A stretch of DNA of 64,000 nucleotides from Bacteroidia bacterium (GTDB lineage: Bacteria > Bacteroidota > Bacteroidia > Cytophagales > Flammeovirgaceae): NCBI GenBank assembly GCA_030425505.1, contig JAUIAB010000010.1, forward strand, positions 42,794-106,793, given 5' to 3'. Made by a program: the position numbers and the translations under genes. Below the pieces are notes generated by a model. That model had not been told where the DNA came from and did no database searches. It saw only the letters and a list, made by a program, of their open reading frames with translations. Positions 47,101 through 54,516 of the stretch are shown one piece after another; position 1 is the first letter of the stretch; every line of letters starts with the position of its first letter.

Positions 47101-49148
47101 CCCTCAGGCTTAACTACCACATTGAGTGAATCACTAACAAATAAGTTATTAACGCCTCTTACAGATATAATTTTGTCATTAGTTGATAAAGTAGCATTAG
47201 GCAAAGAGTCAATCCTTGAAGAAAGACGCATATTGTCAAAGTCTTGCTTATTGTTTTTAAAGTTGAACCTTTGACTAGCTCTATCCCATACCTTTAGCTT
47301 TTCCCTTATATGAACCTTATCTGTTTTTGAGTTATAATCGATAAAATTCTTTCTTGATAGAGAGACTATAACTCCTTGAAGCATATTGTAGTCTATTTCT
47401 TTGCTTTCAGCCAGTTCTTTTAATGAAAAAATGTCGTCTTTTTTTTCTTTAGCGTATTGTGCTAATAAAGTAATGGGATGAAAGTTGAAAAGCACTTTGA
47501 GTCGATTGAACTCAAAAGGGTGATAGTAGTCGTAAGAGGTAATCTTCAATGGGATTTTATCTCTTGCGTTTAATATATAAAAATGAATACTATCTGAGTC
47601 TAAATCCCACTCGATAAAATCGGTGTGAACATAGACGTTGTGGTAATCACTTTTGTAGCTTGCCTCGTCAAATAGCTTTGTATTCTTTCTGGCTTCTAAT
47701 CTATTCTCTGAAGAAAAGTATTTCATCTTTGTCCCAGCAATTGAAATAGAATCATTACCGTAATAGATTTTTAAACTTGAAAGAGGGCTAGATACTGTAG
47801 TGTCACTGAATAAAAACCCTTGGTTACTTTTAGCTATAACCCTAACAGTATCTTTACTTTTAATAGTAACCATAGACTCACCGTTCCCTAAAGAATACCC
47901 TGAAAAAGTATTTCCTATCATAGAATACCCTCCCAGATAATCTACATTTTCTATAGCGCCATCTACTTTGTAGTCATGCCTATACGACTTAAACTCTGGA
48001 AACTGTTGTTTGTTGTTCTTAGTTAGTTTATACCTGAAATAGCCTATAACTTTTTTATCAATTTTGCTGCTATGTAGTTCTGCGTAATGTGCATCTATTT
48101 CCACATCTTTAACTGAAAACATAAAGTTTGGCAGTTCACAAAAAAGCCTTTTTTGGATAGAGTCTTCTTTTGTCCAGTAAACTCTTCCTCCATTGCCAAC
48201 AAACCTGTCGTTGGTAGGTAAATAATATCCTGTTACCTGCTCTATTTTTAAAGTATCAAAATCTGTTTCTAAACTTAGATTGCTAACAGTAAAATCAATT
48301 AAAGGTCCTTTAGGGTCTGGTGTTGGAGCAAATGAGGGAACATACTCTTCTGTTGTTCCCTCTGCTAAAAAAGCACTTCGATTAAACGTATTAATTGAGC
48401 TGTTTGCATCTATTAAAAAAACTTCATCATCATCATTATCTTTTATATCATCAACCCATACTTCTCCCCAACCATTATCATTCAAGTCATCACCAATACC
48501 CCAACTATCATCATAAGTAGTACTGTTTTCAAGGCCTTCTTCTACTAATAATGCATTAGACTCTATACTATCTGAATTAATAACTTTCTCCTTAATAGTA
48601 TTTATGAACTTCCTTTTACTCTCAGGTATATTTTCAAAGTCTGGTTTATGGTCAAATTCGAAAACTCCACTTTCTAAAACTAATTCATTGTATTTAGAAG
48701 AGTGTAGCTTACTTGAGTTAATTAATAAACTAGCAACACCAAAAAAGTTGCTTGTGATTTGCGGTTTGTAGAACATAACAGCAGTGTCTGCGACTTCTAG
48801 AAATCGGATAAGCTTATTATTATCAAGCCCAGTATTCTCTAATGCTCCTGAGTAACACAACAGAAAGTCTTCCCAGGTAGGGTCTAACCAGTATTTCTCT
48901 TTGAATAATGACTGGATGACTTTAAATGCTTTTTCTTTTAGTTGATTCGATGAGTTCAAGTCCCAGGCATTAATAAAAGAGCTGAGAGCTGAGTCAATAG
49001 TAGGAGAGGAGGACTTCTGAGTCCACTCTGCTAAATCTTTTTGAAGGCTATCAACAGAAGTAAATCGTGTATTTTGTCCAGCTACATCGCTAATAACAGC
49101 GATGAACAAAAAAACACATAATATTTTACCTAAATTCTTGAAATACAC
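44169..49148 (-). CDS. Very large exported protein, unknown function
   Basis: 1659 aa. The N-terminus is a signal peptide (VFLFIAVISDVAGQN). Residues about 30-170 are helical. Residues 270-1500 look almost wholly beta, with many short hydrophobic-alternating strands and repeated phrases such as GGSIKFN, FSGLLSLK and IGKNRNMEFGG, reminiscent of repetitive LPS-transport or TamB-like beta assemblies; this is a resemblance in style only. The last 65 residues are extremely acidic (Asp/Glu with Lys), probably disordered. No T9SS signal. The start is GTG at 49148; no ATG lies nearby. Conserved-looking single-gene unit; function not inferable. Confidence 0.8.
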   Translation of the reverse strand: MYFKNLGKILCVFLFIAVISDVAGQNTRFTSVDSLQKDLAEWTQKSSSPTIDSALSSFINAWDLNSSNQLKEKAFKVIQSLFKEKYWLDPTWEDFLLCYSGALENTGLDNNKLIRFLEVADTAVMFYKPQITSNFFGVASLLINSSKLHSSKYNELVLESGVFEFDHKPDFENIPESKRKFINTIKEKVINSDSIESNALLVEEGLENSTTYDDSWGIGDDLNDNGWGEVWVDDIKDNDDDEVFLIDANSSINTFNRSAFLAEGTTEEYVPSFAPTPDPKGPLIDFTVSNLSLETDFDTLKIEQVTGYYLPTNDRFVGNGGRVYWTKEDSIQKRLFCELPNFMFSVKDVEIDAHYAELHSSKIDKKVIGYFRYKLTKNNKQQFPEFKSYRHDYKVDGAIENVDYLGGYSMIGNTFSGYSLGNGESMVTIKSKDTVRVIAKSNQGFLFSDTTVSSPLSSLKIYYGNDSISIAGTKMKYFSSENRLEARKNTKLFDEASYKSDYHNVYVHTDFIEWDLDSDSIHFYILNARDKIPLKITSYDYYHPFEFNRLKVLFNFHPITLLAQYAKEKKDDIFSLKELAESKEIDYNMLQGVIVSLSRKNFIDYNSKTDKVHIREKLKVWDRASQRFNFKNNKQDFDNMRLSSRIDSLPNATLSTNDKIISVRGVNNLFVSDSLNVVVKPEGEVLIGKNRNMEFGGTMIAGKYVFRGKNFLFDYDSFKVSMPEIDSMSFLVPDSTRNGELVEVSNNIVNTSGILMLSKGSNKSGLEEDPKYPILINNEGGSIKFNKSNILGGAYDETISFDIPPFVADSINSDITGAINFKGIFRSGGIFPEFEENIVVQDDNSFGFDRETPNEGYPVYKNKGNFKGKLSLSNKGLRGDGSISFLTGNFLSKDFIYYPDSVVGIGKKGEIKSGIINEVAYPNVQIAEGYSFKWVVENDEIQLKNSESNPFLIYNENLSFSGLLSLKTSGISGAGEMETTLSSIKSPHFDFNYDNYYSDNAEFKIKSDNPNIPAVLGKGVSVKYDLTNKQGVIRNETAKRNSFLFPYSKFITNMNQIDWDVDKKELSMFAEEKLGFFQSTYDDKPQIAFLGKRANYDLDQLILRVKEVPFVRVANVNILPYEGKLTIKEGGEIDPLENASVELNAITKFHKIVDANITIHSGQYFEGNGYYNYVNDILETTKIEIEKFKILTLEENKENPLLNVFESRAYSVIEEENPLAIDNGLEFSGNTKLVGKDKNMHFRGKARLRETLNNSFWFEFNKSGEDSIKSIEINQQLRSYEDNLNLHTGIYLNDPTKSIFSLFMSHKVEIKTSTPLMEANGYLSYDNIEKKYSIKPKKVLADIYYKGNQLHYYPETNATTAFGEYNLISNKEGDPVNLRVVGKADYSNFRFGIDSTILLLDFSSDKKLMNELLFTLASEEVIGTDLPSSNEVLKKSVIQLLSDKDALKVLNLAIPAYEVFKNGILLSETKLLWSDEAVAFYSEGKVHLTSVFGNEGDVKINAHIEIPKSENNYEAKIFLFEDDDNWVFFSFQKNYIGCLTSNPDFNASLGKGKGDLKPTDGTEVVAFVNRYRLKYYTELPEFELNFTPLESEYPVDGGGLDDSIIEEDLYDDKGEKKEEEKDNDETLLEDEIIEDKDKSDDEEKDNKEEGDEDGFDDGF

Positions 49149-49424
49149 CTTGAAAGAAGTCCTTTTTTACCAAAAATTATTCTAAAACCTCCTTTTTGAC
49201 AAGCAAAAATGCTTAAAAGCAAGCTATATAGTAAATTATTTTTAATTATCTAGCAATAAACTTTGTATTTAAACACGCTTTAAGCTTAACAATATTTACT
49301 AGTCATAAAGTTTACATAGAGTCTATGTGGTGATTATAAAGAAGTATTAGTAAGTATCTGGTTATCAGAAAAAAAGTACGTTTTTTTGTGAAATGATTAA
49401 CAAACTTTATGTAATGCGATGTAT

Positions 49425-49667
49425 CTAAATTTGATTATTAGGTTCTTGCACTTCTTTTTCCGGAACAGGATCTAAACCTGATCCACCCCAGGGATGACAC
49501 CTAATAATCCTTCTAAAAGTCAGAACCGAACCTTTATAAGCTCCAAACCTCAGAACGGATTCTTTTGCATACTCACTACATGTAGGAACAAACCTGCAAG
49601 AAGCTGGAAATAATGGAGATATCACTAACTGATAAAACCGGATTAAAACTAATGCAACTGCTTTCAT
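49425..49667 (-). CDS. yidD: Membrane protein insertion efficiency factor YidD
   Basis: 80 aa. YidD aids insertion of inner membrane proteins with YidC. The core is unmistakable: IRFYQLVISPLFPASCRF, PTCSEYAKESVLRFG and CHPWGGSGLDPVP. I start at the ATG at 49667 (MKAVALVLIRFYQ). A GTG 13 codons upstream is in frame but falls inside the repeat at 49662-49764. It is downstream of nupC, unlike the usual rnpA-yidD-yidC arrangement. Confidence 0.95.
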   Translation of the reverse strand: MKAVALVLIRFYQLVISPLFPASCRFVPTCSEYAKESVLRFGAYKGSVLTFRRIIRCHPWGGSGLDPVPEKEVQEPNNQI

Positions 49668-49764
49668 CTGTTTAAAATTTGTAATCTGCCTAGTTTTTTG
49701 ACACACATCTTAATCATTGCTTTGTGTGTGCCTCAATTTTAAATCAGGCATGGTCTGTTTCATT
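49662..49764 (-). repeat. Copy B of the 104-bp dispersed repeat (nupC-yidD spacer)
   Basis: Reads on the minus strand as the counterpart of 23076-23179. It fills almost the entire spacer between the nupC stop (49767) and the yidD ATG, and its end includes the yidD ATGAAA. The 17-codon frame MKQT...QSND is open in this copy too. Stem GGCACACA with TGTGTGTC (one G-U pair) can form. Confidence 0.8.
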
Positions 49765-49766
49765 CT

Positions 49767-51056
49767 CTAATTAAACAGAGCTCCAGCAATAGTAGCTGTC
49801 ATCAGGCAGGCTAAAGTAGCTGCTAAAAGAGCTTTTAGACCTAGTTTAGATAAATCACTCTGCCTGGAAGGAGCTAGCCCTCCTATTCCACCTATTTGAA
49901 TAGCAATTGAGCTGAAATTTGAAAACCCGCAAAGCGCATAAGTGGCAATAAGAATGGCTCTTGGAGAAAGTGAACCAGTACTTTTCATTTCTGCTAGATT
50001 ACTATAAGCAATAAACTCATTAATCACAGTCTTCTGCCCTAGGAGGCTTCCTACTTGTAGTGTTTCATTCCAACTAACCCCTATAATAAAGGCGAAAACT
50101 CTAAAAACCTGACCTAGTAAATATTCCAAAGAAAGCTCCTTAAAGTTACCGTTAGTACTTTCATAAACAAAAGCATTGAGCCCAGTCCAGTCACCAACTA
50201 CACCACTCAAAAACCCATTAATTGCATAAATTACTGCAACAAAAGCTATTAGCATAGCACCAATGTTAAGAGTCAGCTTCAACCCATCTCCAGCACCTCT
50301 TGATAGAGCATCAATCAGGTTGACTCCTAATGTTTCATCACTAACCTTCAGTGTTTTTTCGATTTTATCAGACTCTTTTTCTGGGATAAAAATTTTACTC
50401 ATTACAATAGCTGCTGGTGCATTCATAATAGAAGCGCTTAGTAAATAAGAAGCAAACTTTGCTTGCTCTACAGGATCACCTCCTCCCAAGAAAGCTACAT
50501 AAGCTGCCAATACACTTCCTGCCATAGTTGCCATACCTCCAGTCATCAGGCACATTAGCTCAGAAGTTGTCATTTTTTTTATGAAAGGCTTCACTAATAA
50601 TGGTGCTTCTGTCTGACCAAGAAAAATATTTCCTGCTGCAGATAAACTTTCCCCTCCAGACAAACGCATAGTCTTGGCCATTGTCCAAGCAATTATGTAT
50701 ACAAACTTTTGTAGCACCCCTAAATAATATAGCCCTGCTGTAACTGTAGAAAAGAAAATAACTGTAGGGAGAACCTGAAAGGCAAAAATAAATCCAAGCG
50801 ATTCGGTATCTACTAATGAACCAAAAAGGAAACGAGCTCCATCTTTAGAGTAGCCTAGAAAGTTGACAAAAAACTCACTTGCCTTTTGAAAACCAGTAGC
50901 CACAAACCCAACTTTGGTTATTAACACTCCAAAAATAATCTGTAAGATTACCCCAATAGCAACTAGTCTCCAATCAATCGTTTTTTTATTACCAGTTACT
51001 AAATATGCAAACCCTAGAAGAATAGCTAGACCTAGTAGACCTCTCAAATATTCCAT
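49767..51056 (-). CDS. nupC: Concentrative nucleoside transporter (CNT/NupC family)
   Basis: 429 aa, with about ten membrane segments including re-entrant hairpins. The family motif GQTEAPLLVKPF is present, as are GGMATMAGSVLAAYV and ALCGFSNFSSIAIQIGGIGG. It imports nucleosides coupled to H+ or Na+. The N-terminal part (1-90) is shorter in topology than in human CNTs, as in bacterial members. Confidence 0.93.
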   Translation of the reverse strand: MEYLRGLLGLAILLGFAYLVTGNKKTIDWRLVAIGVILQIIFGVLITKVGFVATGFQKASEFFVNFLGYSKDGARFLFGSLVDTESLGFIFAFQVLPTVIFFSTVTAGLYYLGVLQKFVYIIAWTMAKTMRLSGGESLSAAGNIFLGQTEAPLLVKPFIKKMTTSELMCLMTGGMATMAGSVLAAYVAFLGGGDPVEQAKFASYLLSASIMNAPAAIVMSKIFIPEKESDKIEKTLKVSDETLGVNLIDALSRGAGDGLKLTLNIGAMLIAFVAVIYAINGFLSGVVGDWTGLNAFVYESTNGNFKELSLEYLLGQVFRVFAFIIGVSWNETLQVGSLLGQKTVINEFIAYSNLAEMKSTGSLSPRAILIATYALCGFSNFSSIAIQIGGIGGLAPSRQSDLSKLGLKALLAATLACLMTATIAGALFN

Positions 51057-51178
51057 TCAAAAAAATTTTTGGGAAATTAACGTATTTTTCTCTTTACTCA
51101 AACTGGTTACTGAAGGTTAGAAGCAACTCTTTTTTTTTATATGTAAGTCAATAAGCGAGTAAATCCTTAATAAGTGCC

Positions 51179-51349
51179 TTAAATAAGTTCTGCCCAGTTT
51201 TGGGGGAAGCTTACATATATTCGAATACCTTTATTATTTTTTGATAAAGCTTTAAGCTCTTCTTTAAAGAGTTCGTACTGTTTAATATCAATTCTCAGTT
51301 CTCTTAGACCTCTCAGATAGCCTCTTTCCCTAGGGTGCGAATCATGCAA
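51179..51349 (-). pseudogene. Open C-terminal fragment of an unknown gene
   Basis: A minus-strand frame closed by TAA at 51179-51181 reads as ordinary protein: RGYLRGLRELRIDIKQYE, then FKEELKALSKNNKGIRIYV, ending SFPQNWAELI. The frame is closed upstream by a stop at 51365-51367 and has no ATG; TTG at 51349 would give 56 aa. The hairpin at 51338-51362 is inside its 5' end. It looks like the 3' remnant of a lost gene; a very small real gene is the alternative. Confidence 0.4.
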
Positions 51350-51362
51350 AAAGCATGATTCG
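51338..51362. repeat. Perfect 10-bp inverted repeat, hairpin 1
   Basis: CGAATCATGC, loop AAAAA, GCATGATTCG. Stable for an AT-rich genome. Followed on the plus strand by GATTATTTT. Confidence 0.65.
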
Positions 51363-51412
51363 GATTATTTTAAGAGCACATTAAATCAGTTTTATATGAG
51401 CCATTGGTTTCT

Positions 51413-51438
51413 ATAGAACGCAATTTAATGCGTTCTAT
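51413..51438. repeat. Perfect 10-bp inverted repeat, hairpin 2
   Basis: ATAGAACGCA, loop ATTTAA, TGCGTTCTAT. It may be a terminator for plus-strand reading or part of a structured leader. Confidence 0.6.
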
Positions 51439-51467
51439 TATTATCTCATCAGTATACTAATAAATCA

Positions 51468-51490
51468 TCCTTAAACATAAGGATTTTTAT
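51468..51490 (+). terminator. Small terminator-like hairpin
   Basis: TCCTTA-AACA-TAAGGA followed by TTTTTAT on the plus strand. The stem is only 6 bp, so termination would be weak; no upstream plus-strand gene needs it. Confidence 0.4.
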
Positions 51491-51502
51491 TGTAAGCTAA
51501 AT

Positions 51503-51528
51503 TAAAAGTTAGATTAATCTAACTTTTA
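51503..51528. promoter_or_regulatory. 26-bp perfect palindrome, probable operator of the TonB receptor gene
   Basis: TAAAAGTTAGATT followed by its exact reverse complement, no spacer. It ends directly before the -7 element at 51529 and thus covers the -33 region, so a dimeric protein bound here would block transcription. The GTTAG/CTAAC half-sites recall DtxR/IdeR-family operators; Fur- or Zur-type binding is the alternative. Confidence 0.7.
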
Positions 51529-51536
51529 TATATTTG
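51529..51536 (+). promoter_or_regulatory. -7 promoter element of the TonB receptor gene
   Basis: TATATTTG, a match to TAnnTTTG, 16 bp before the ATG at 51553. It abuts the palindrome. Confidence 0.6.
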
Positions 51537-51552
51537 TAAAAAATTCATCTTT

Positions 51553-53862
51553 ATGAAATCTATCTTCATTCTTCTGAAGCTCTTAATTATTAGCTCGGCT
51601 TGCTTAGCTCAAAGCGGCAGCATTTCTGGAAAAATAATATCAGAAAGCGAGCCCCTAAGCTTTGCCAATATTAGAATTATTGAGACTTTATTAGGTACAA
51701 CAAGTGAAGATGAAGGCTACTTTACAATAGAAAGCGTACCTTTTGGCAGTTGGACAGTTGAAGCATCTTTTCTAGGGTATAAAACACTAAAAAAGAAAAT
51801 TCTACTAAATGAAACCAACAAAAAAATAGAAATCAACTTCGATCTTCCACTAATAGATAATCAGTTAAATCCAATTGTAATCACCGGGACAAAAACAGAA
51901 AAAAGAAGAGCAGATTCGCCCATAATTGTCAACGTAATTGACTCAAAAACCTTATCCAATGTTAGTGCTTGTAACCTATCAGAAGGCTTGAGATTTCAAC
52001 CTGGTCTAAGAGTAGAAACAGATTGCCAAACCTGCAACTACACGCAGTTAAGAATGAATGGTCTTGGAGGTGGATACTCGCAAATACTTATCAATGGAAG
52101 ACCAGTATTTAGTCCTCTTACAGGACTCTATGGTATGGAACAGCTTCCAGCGAACATGATAGAGCAAATCGAAATCGTGAGAGGAGGAGGATCCGCTCTA
52201 TATGGCTCAAGTGCAATAGGTGGAACAGTGAATATCATCACAAAAACACCAACGAAAAATGCATATACTCTCAGTTATACACATCAAAGCATAAACAACC
52301 AGGCTCAGGATAGAATTATAAATGGAAATGCCTCCATAGTTAATACTGAAAAAACAGCTGGAGTTTCCCTTTTTATGAATAACCGCAAGAGAGGATTATA
52401 TGACCATAACAACGATAATTTCTCTGAGCTTCCTGAAATAGAAAACAATTCTTTTGGAGCTAATTTATTCCTGTACCCTTCTGACAATCAAAAACTTGAG
52501 TTAAGCTTATCCAGCTTAAATGAATACAGATACGGAGGTGAGATGGTAGACAAAGTAGCCCACCTGGCATTACAGTCAGAAGAGCGACAACATAACATAT
52601 TAACTGGAAACCTGGATTATCAAATAAATTTTAATCATGGTAATAGCTCCTTTATTGCTTACATGGCAGGTCAAAATACTAGAAGAACACACTACACTGG
52701 AATTTTCCCAGATGATGAAAACGAAATACAAAACCACCTTGAAAACCCTCCTTATGGAAATTCAAAAAATACTACTTTTCAAGGAGGTCTACAGTTAAAC
52801 CATAGCCTTCAAAATTTTCTTTTAGGGAATAATATATTAACTTTTGGGACAGAATATTTGGAAGACGATATATTAGATCAAATAGAGTCTTATAATTACG
52901 AAATTGACCAAGTCACCAAAAACCTTGGAGTCTTTTTACAAAGTGACTGGGAAATTACACCTAAGTTTAGTTTTCTCACTGGAATTAGGGCAGATTATCA
53001 TAATTTGGTAGATAAACCTATCCTAAACCCTCGGTTATCTTTCCTACATAAATCGAAAAATAACTTGCAGTATCGAGTAACCTGGAGTACAGGCTTTAGA
53101 GCTCCACAGGCTTTTGATGCAGATATGCATATAGCTTTTGCTGGAGGAGGTGTATCTAGAATAATGCTTTCGCCTGATTTAAAAGAGGAAAGATCCAATA
53201 GCCTAAGTACTTCCATAAGCTATGATAAAATCTCAGAAAATTTCATAGCAGGATTTACAGTAGAAGGTTTTTATACTCATCTAAAAGATGCTTTTTACCT
53301 TCATCCTCTCGGAGAAGACGAATTCGGTCTAAGTTTTGAAAAAAGAAATGGCAGCGGAGCAACTGTAAAGGGAATAACAGCAGAAATAAGAGCAAATTAC
53401 AATCAAAAAGCACAATTGGAGGCTGGGTTTACCATCCAATCCAGCCTATATGATAAGCCAGTAGAAAACTCTGAAGCTCTGGAGGCTACCGATACTTTCT
53501 TAAGAACCCCAAATCAATACGGATATGCTACGTTATCCTTTTTCCCAAACAAAAAACTTAATACAACACTAAACCTTGTCCATACAAGCAGCATGAAACT
53601 AATTCATTTTGCGGGATCTCCAGAGCAGCCAAGAGATGAATACATCACATCTCCTTCTTTTACAGAAGTTAGCTTTAAGGTAGGGTACACGATTTTTCTA
53701 AAAAATAACACTACAGGAATTGAGTTTTTTGGTGGTATAAAAAATAGTACAAATGCCTACCAAAATGATTTTGATAGTGGTAAAAACAGAGACAGCAACT
53801 ACGTATATGGTTCATCCATGCCAAGAACATACTATATTGGCATAAAAGTTAAATCACTTTAG
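51553..53862 (+). CDS. TonB-dependent outer-membrane receptor, HmuR/BtuB-like
   Basis: 769 aa. Signal peptide at 1-19. A carboxypeptidase-like N-terminal domain (about 22-105: GSISGKIISESEPLSFANI) precedes the plug (about 115-225): FQPGLRVETDCQTCNYTQ, LRMNGLGGGYSQILINGR, then QIEIVRGGGSALYGSSAIGG. The barrel follows to the C-terminus. The Cys-containing plug segment and YGMEQLPANMI are like Porphyromonas HmuR-type haem/metal receptors. With the operator-like palindrome at its promoter, a metal or metal-complex ligand is the best inference. Confidence 0.9.
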   Translation: MKSIFILLKLLIISSACLAQSGSISGKIISESEPLSFANIRIIETLLGTTSEDEGYFTIESVPFGSWTVEASFLGYKTLKKKILLNETNKKIEINFDLPLIDNQLNPIVITGTKTEKRRADSPIIVNVIDSKTLSNVSACNLSEGLRFQPGLRVETDCQTCNYTQLRMNGLGGGYSQILINGRPVFSPLTGLYGMEQLPANMIEQIEIVRGGGSALYGSSAIGGTVNIITKTPTKNAYTLSYTHQSINNQAQDRIINGNASIVNTEKTAGVSLFMNNRKRGLYDHNNDNFSELPEIENNSFGANLFLYPSDNQKLELSLSSLNEYRYGGEMVDKVAHLALQSEERQHNILTGNLDYQINFNHGNSSFIAYMAGQNTRRTHYTGIFPDDENEIQNHLENPPYGNSKNTTFQGGLQLNHSLQNFLLGNNILTFGTEYLEDDILDQIESYNYEIDQVTKNLGVFLQSDWEITPKFSFLTGIRADYHNLVDKPILNPRLSFLHKSKNNLQYRVTWSTGFRAPQAFDADMHIAFAGGGVSRIMLSPDLKEERSNSLSTSISYDKISENFIAGFTVEGFYTHLKDAFYLHPLGEDEFGLSFEKRNGSGATVKGITAEIRANYNQKAQLEAGFTIQSSLYDKPVENSEALEATDTFLRTPNQYGYATLSFFPNKKLNTTLNLVHTSSMKLIHFAGSPEQPRDEYITSPSFTEVSFKVGYTIFLKNNTTGIEFFGGIKNSTNAYQNDFDSGKNRDSNYVYGSSMPRTYYIGIKVKSL

Positions 53863-53876
53863 CAGAAGCTTACTTA

Positions 53877-54341
53877 ATGAGCTCACCACCAACATGCTTA
53901 GATCAAATAGTATCAATATTTAACCTCTTTCATGATGGAACTATAGCAAAATGGGAAGGTGACCTAACGAAGCTTTCTCTCACGATTGAGTGTGATTATT
54001 TGGCTCAATTACCTGAGCCAAAAACAGAAAAATTCACTGTGATACTCTTTAATTTATCTTGTTTTAGACTTGAATTTTGGGAAGAAAAACAGCTAGTTAG
54101 TGGTATGGGTGCAGTAGAACTATTAGTAAAAGAAAACATCAAATTAGAAATTCTTTCAGCTAAAAAAGAAGGTGATTCAGCTAAAATAAGCTGCTTAACA
54201 GATGATAGTTTTTTAGTGGGAAGTAATGTGTTTTTCAATGCAGATAAAATACAAGTTCTAAACTTTCAAAAAATGCCAATTGAAATAACACATTTAACAA
54301 ACGTAGCTAAAGAATATTGGAGGAAATTTAATCTGAAGTAG
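53877..54341 (+). CDS. Small soluble protein, unknown, coupled to the TonB receptor gene
   Basis: 154 aa with no signal peptide. It starts 14 bp after the receptor stop, so co-transcription is likely. The pattern IVSIFNLFHDGTIAKWEGD followed by strands with FTVILFNLSCFRLEFW resembles widespread small hypothetical proteins beginning with a 'FHDG' segment; no function is known to me. The link with the receptor may be only positional. Confidence 0.7.
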   Translation: MSSPPTCLDQIVSIFNLFHDGTIAKWEGDLTKLSLTIECDYLAQLPEPKTEKFTVILFNLSCFRLEFWEEKQLVSGMGAVELLVKENIKLEILSAKKEGDSAKISCLTDDSFLVGSNVFFNADKIQVLNFQKMPIEITHLTNVAKEYWRKFNLK

Positions 54342-54476
54342 CTTCTGTACAACTGTAAAAACTTTTATGGAGCACATTTTTAATGCGTTAATTTATGTCT
54401 TTCAGCATGATTTCCTTATTGGGCAAATTAGCACATTAACCTCATTATCGTATTATCACATTAACCAATGACAACA

Positions 54477-54484
54477 TACCTTTG
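54477..54484 (+). promoter_or_regulatory. -7 promoter element of queA-like gene
   Basis: TACCTTTG fits TAnnTTTG, 32 bp before the ATG. The region just upstream has CACATTAACC twice in direct orientation (54432-54441, 54457-54466), 25 bp apart. Confidence 0.45.
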
Positions 54485-54516
54485 CAAAGCAACCATTTAC
54501 ATTTACGCAATAAAGC

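Larger units (their letters stand above)
51057..51552. other. Complex intergenic region ahead of the TonB receptor gene
   Basis: 496 bp without an intact gene. From left to right it holds: a T-rich spacer; a decayed coding segment on the minus strand (51179-51349); two perfect hairpins; a small terminator-like hairpin; and the 26-bp palindrome and -7 element of the TonB receptor promoter. Each is listed separately. Confidence 0.6.

Noticed and set aside
49668..49706. GTG start extending yidD by 13 codons
   Set aside because: The extension lies in the intergenic repeat and is not part of the YidD core; ATG at 49667 fits the family.
54432..54466. CACATTAACC direct repeat as an iteron or operator
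   Set aside because: Only two copies of a 10-bp AT-rich word; such words are frequent in these spacers and no replication gene is near.
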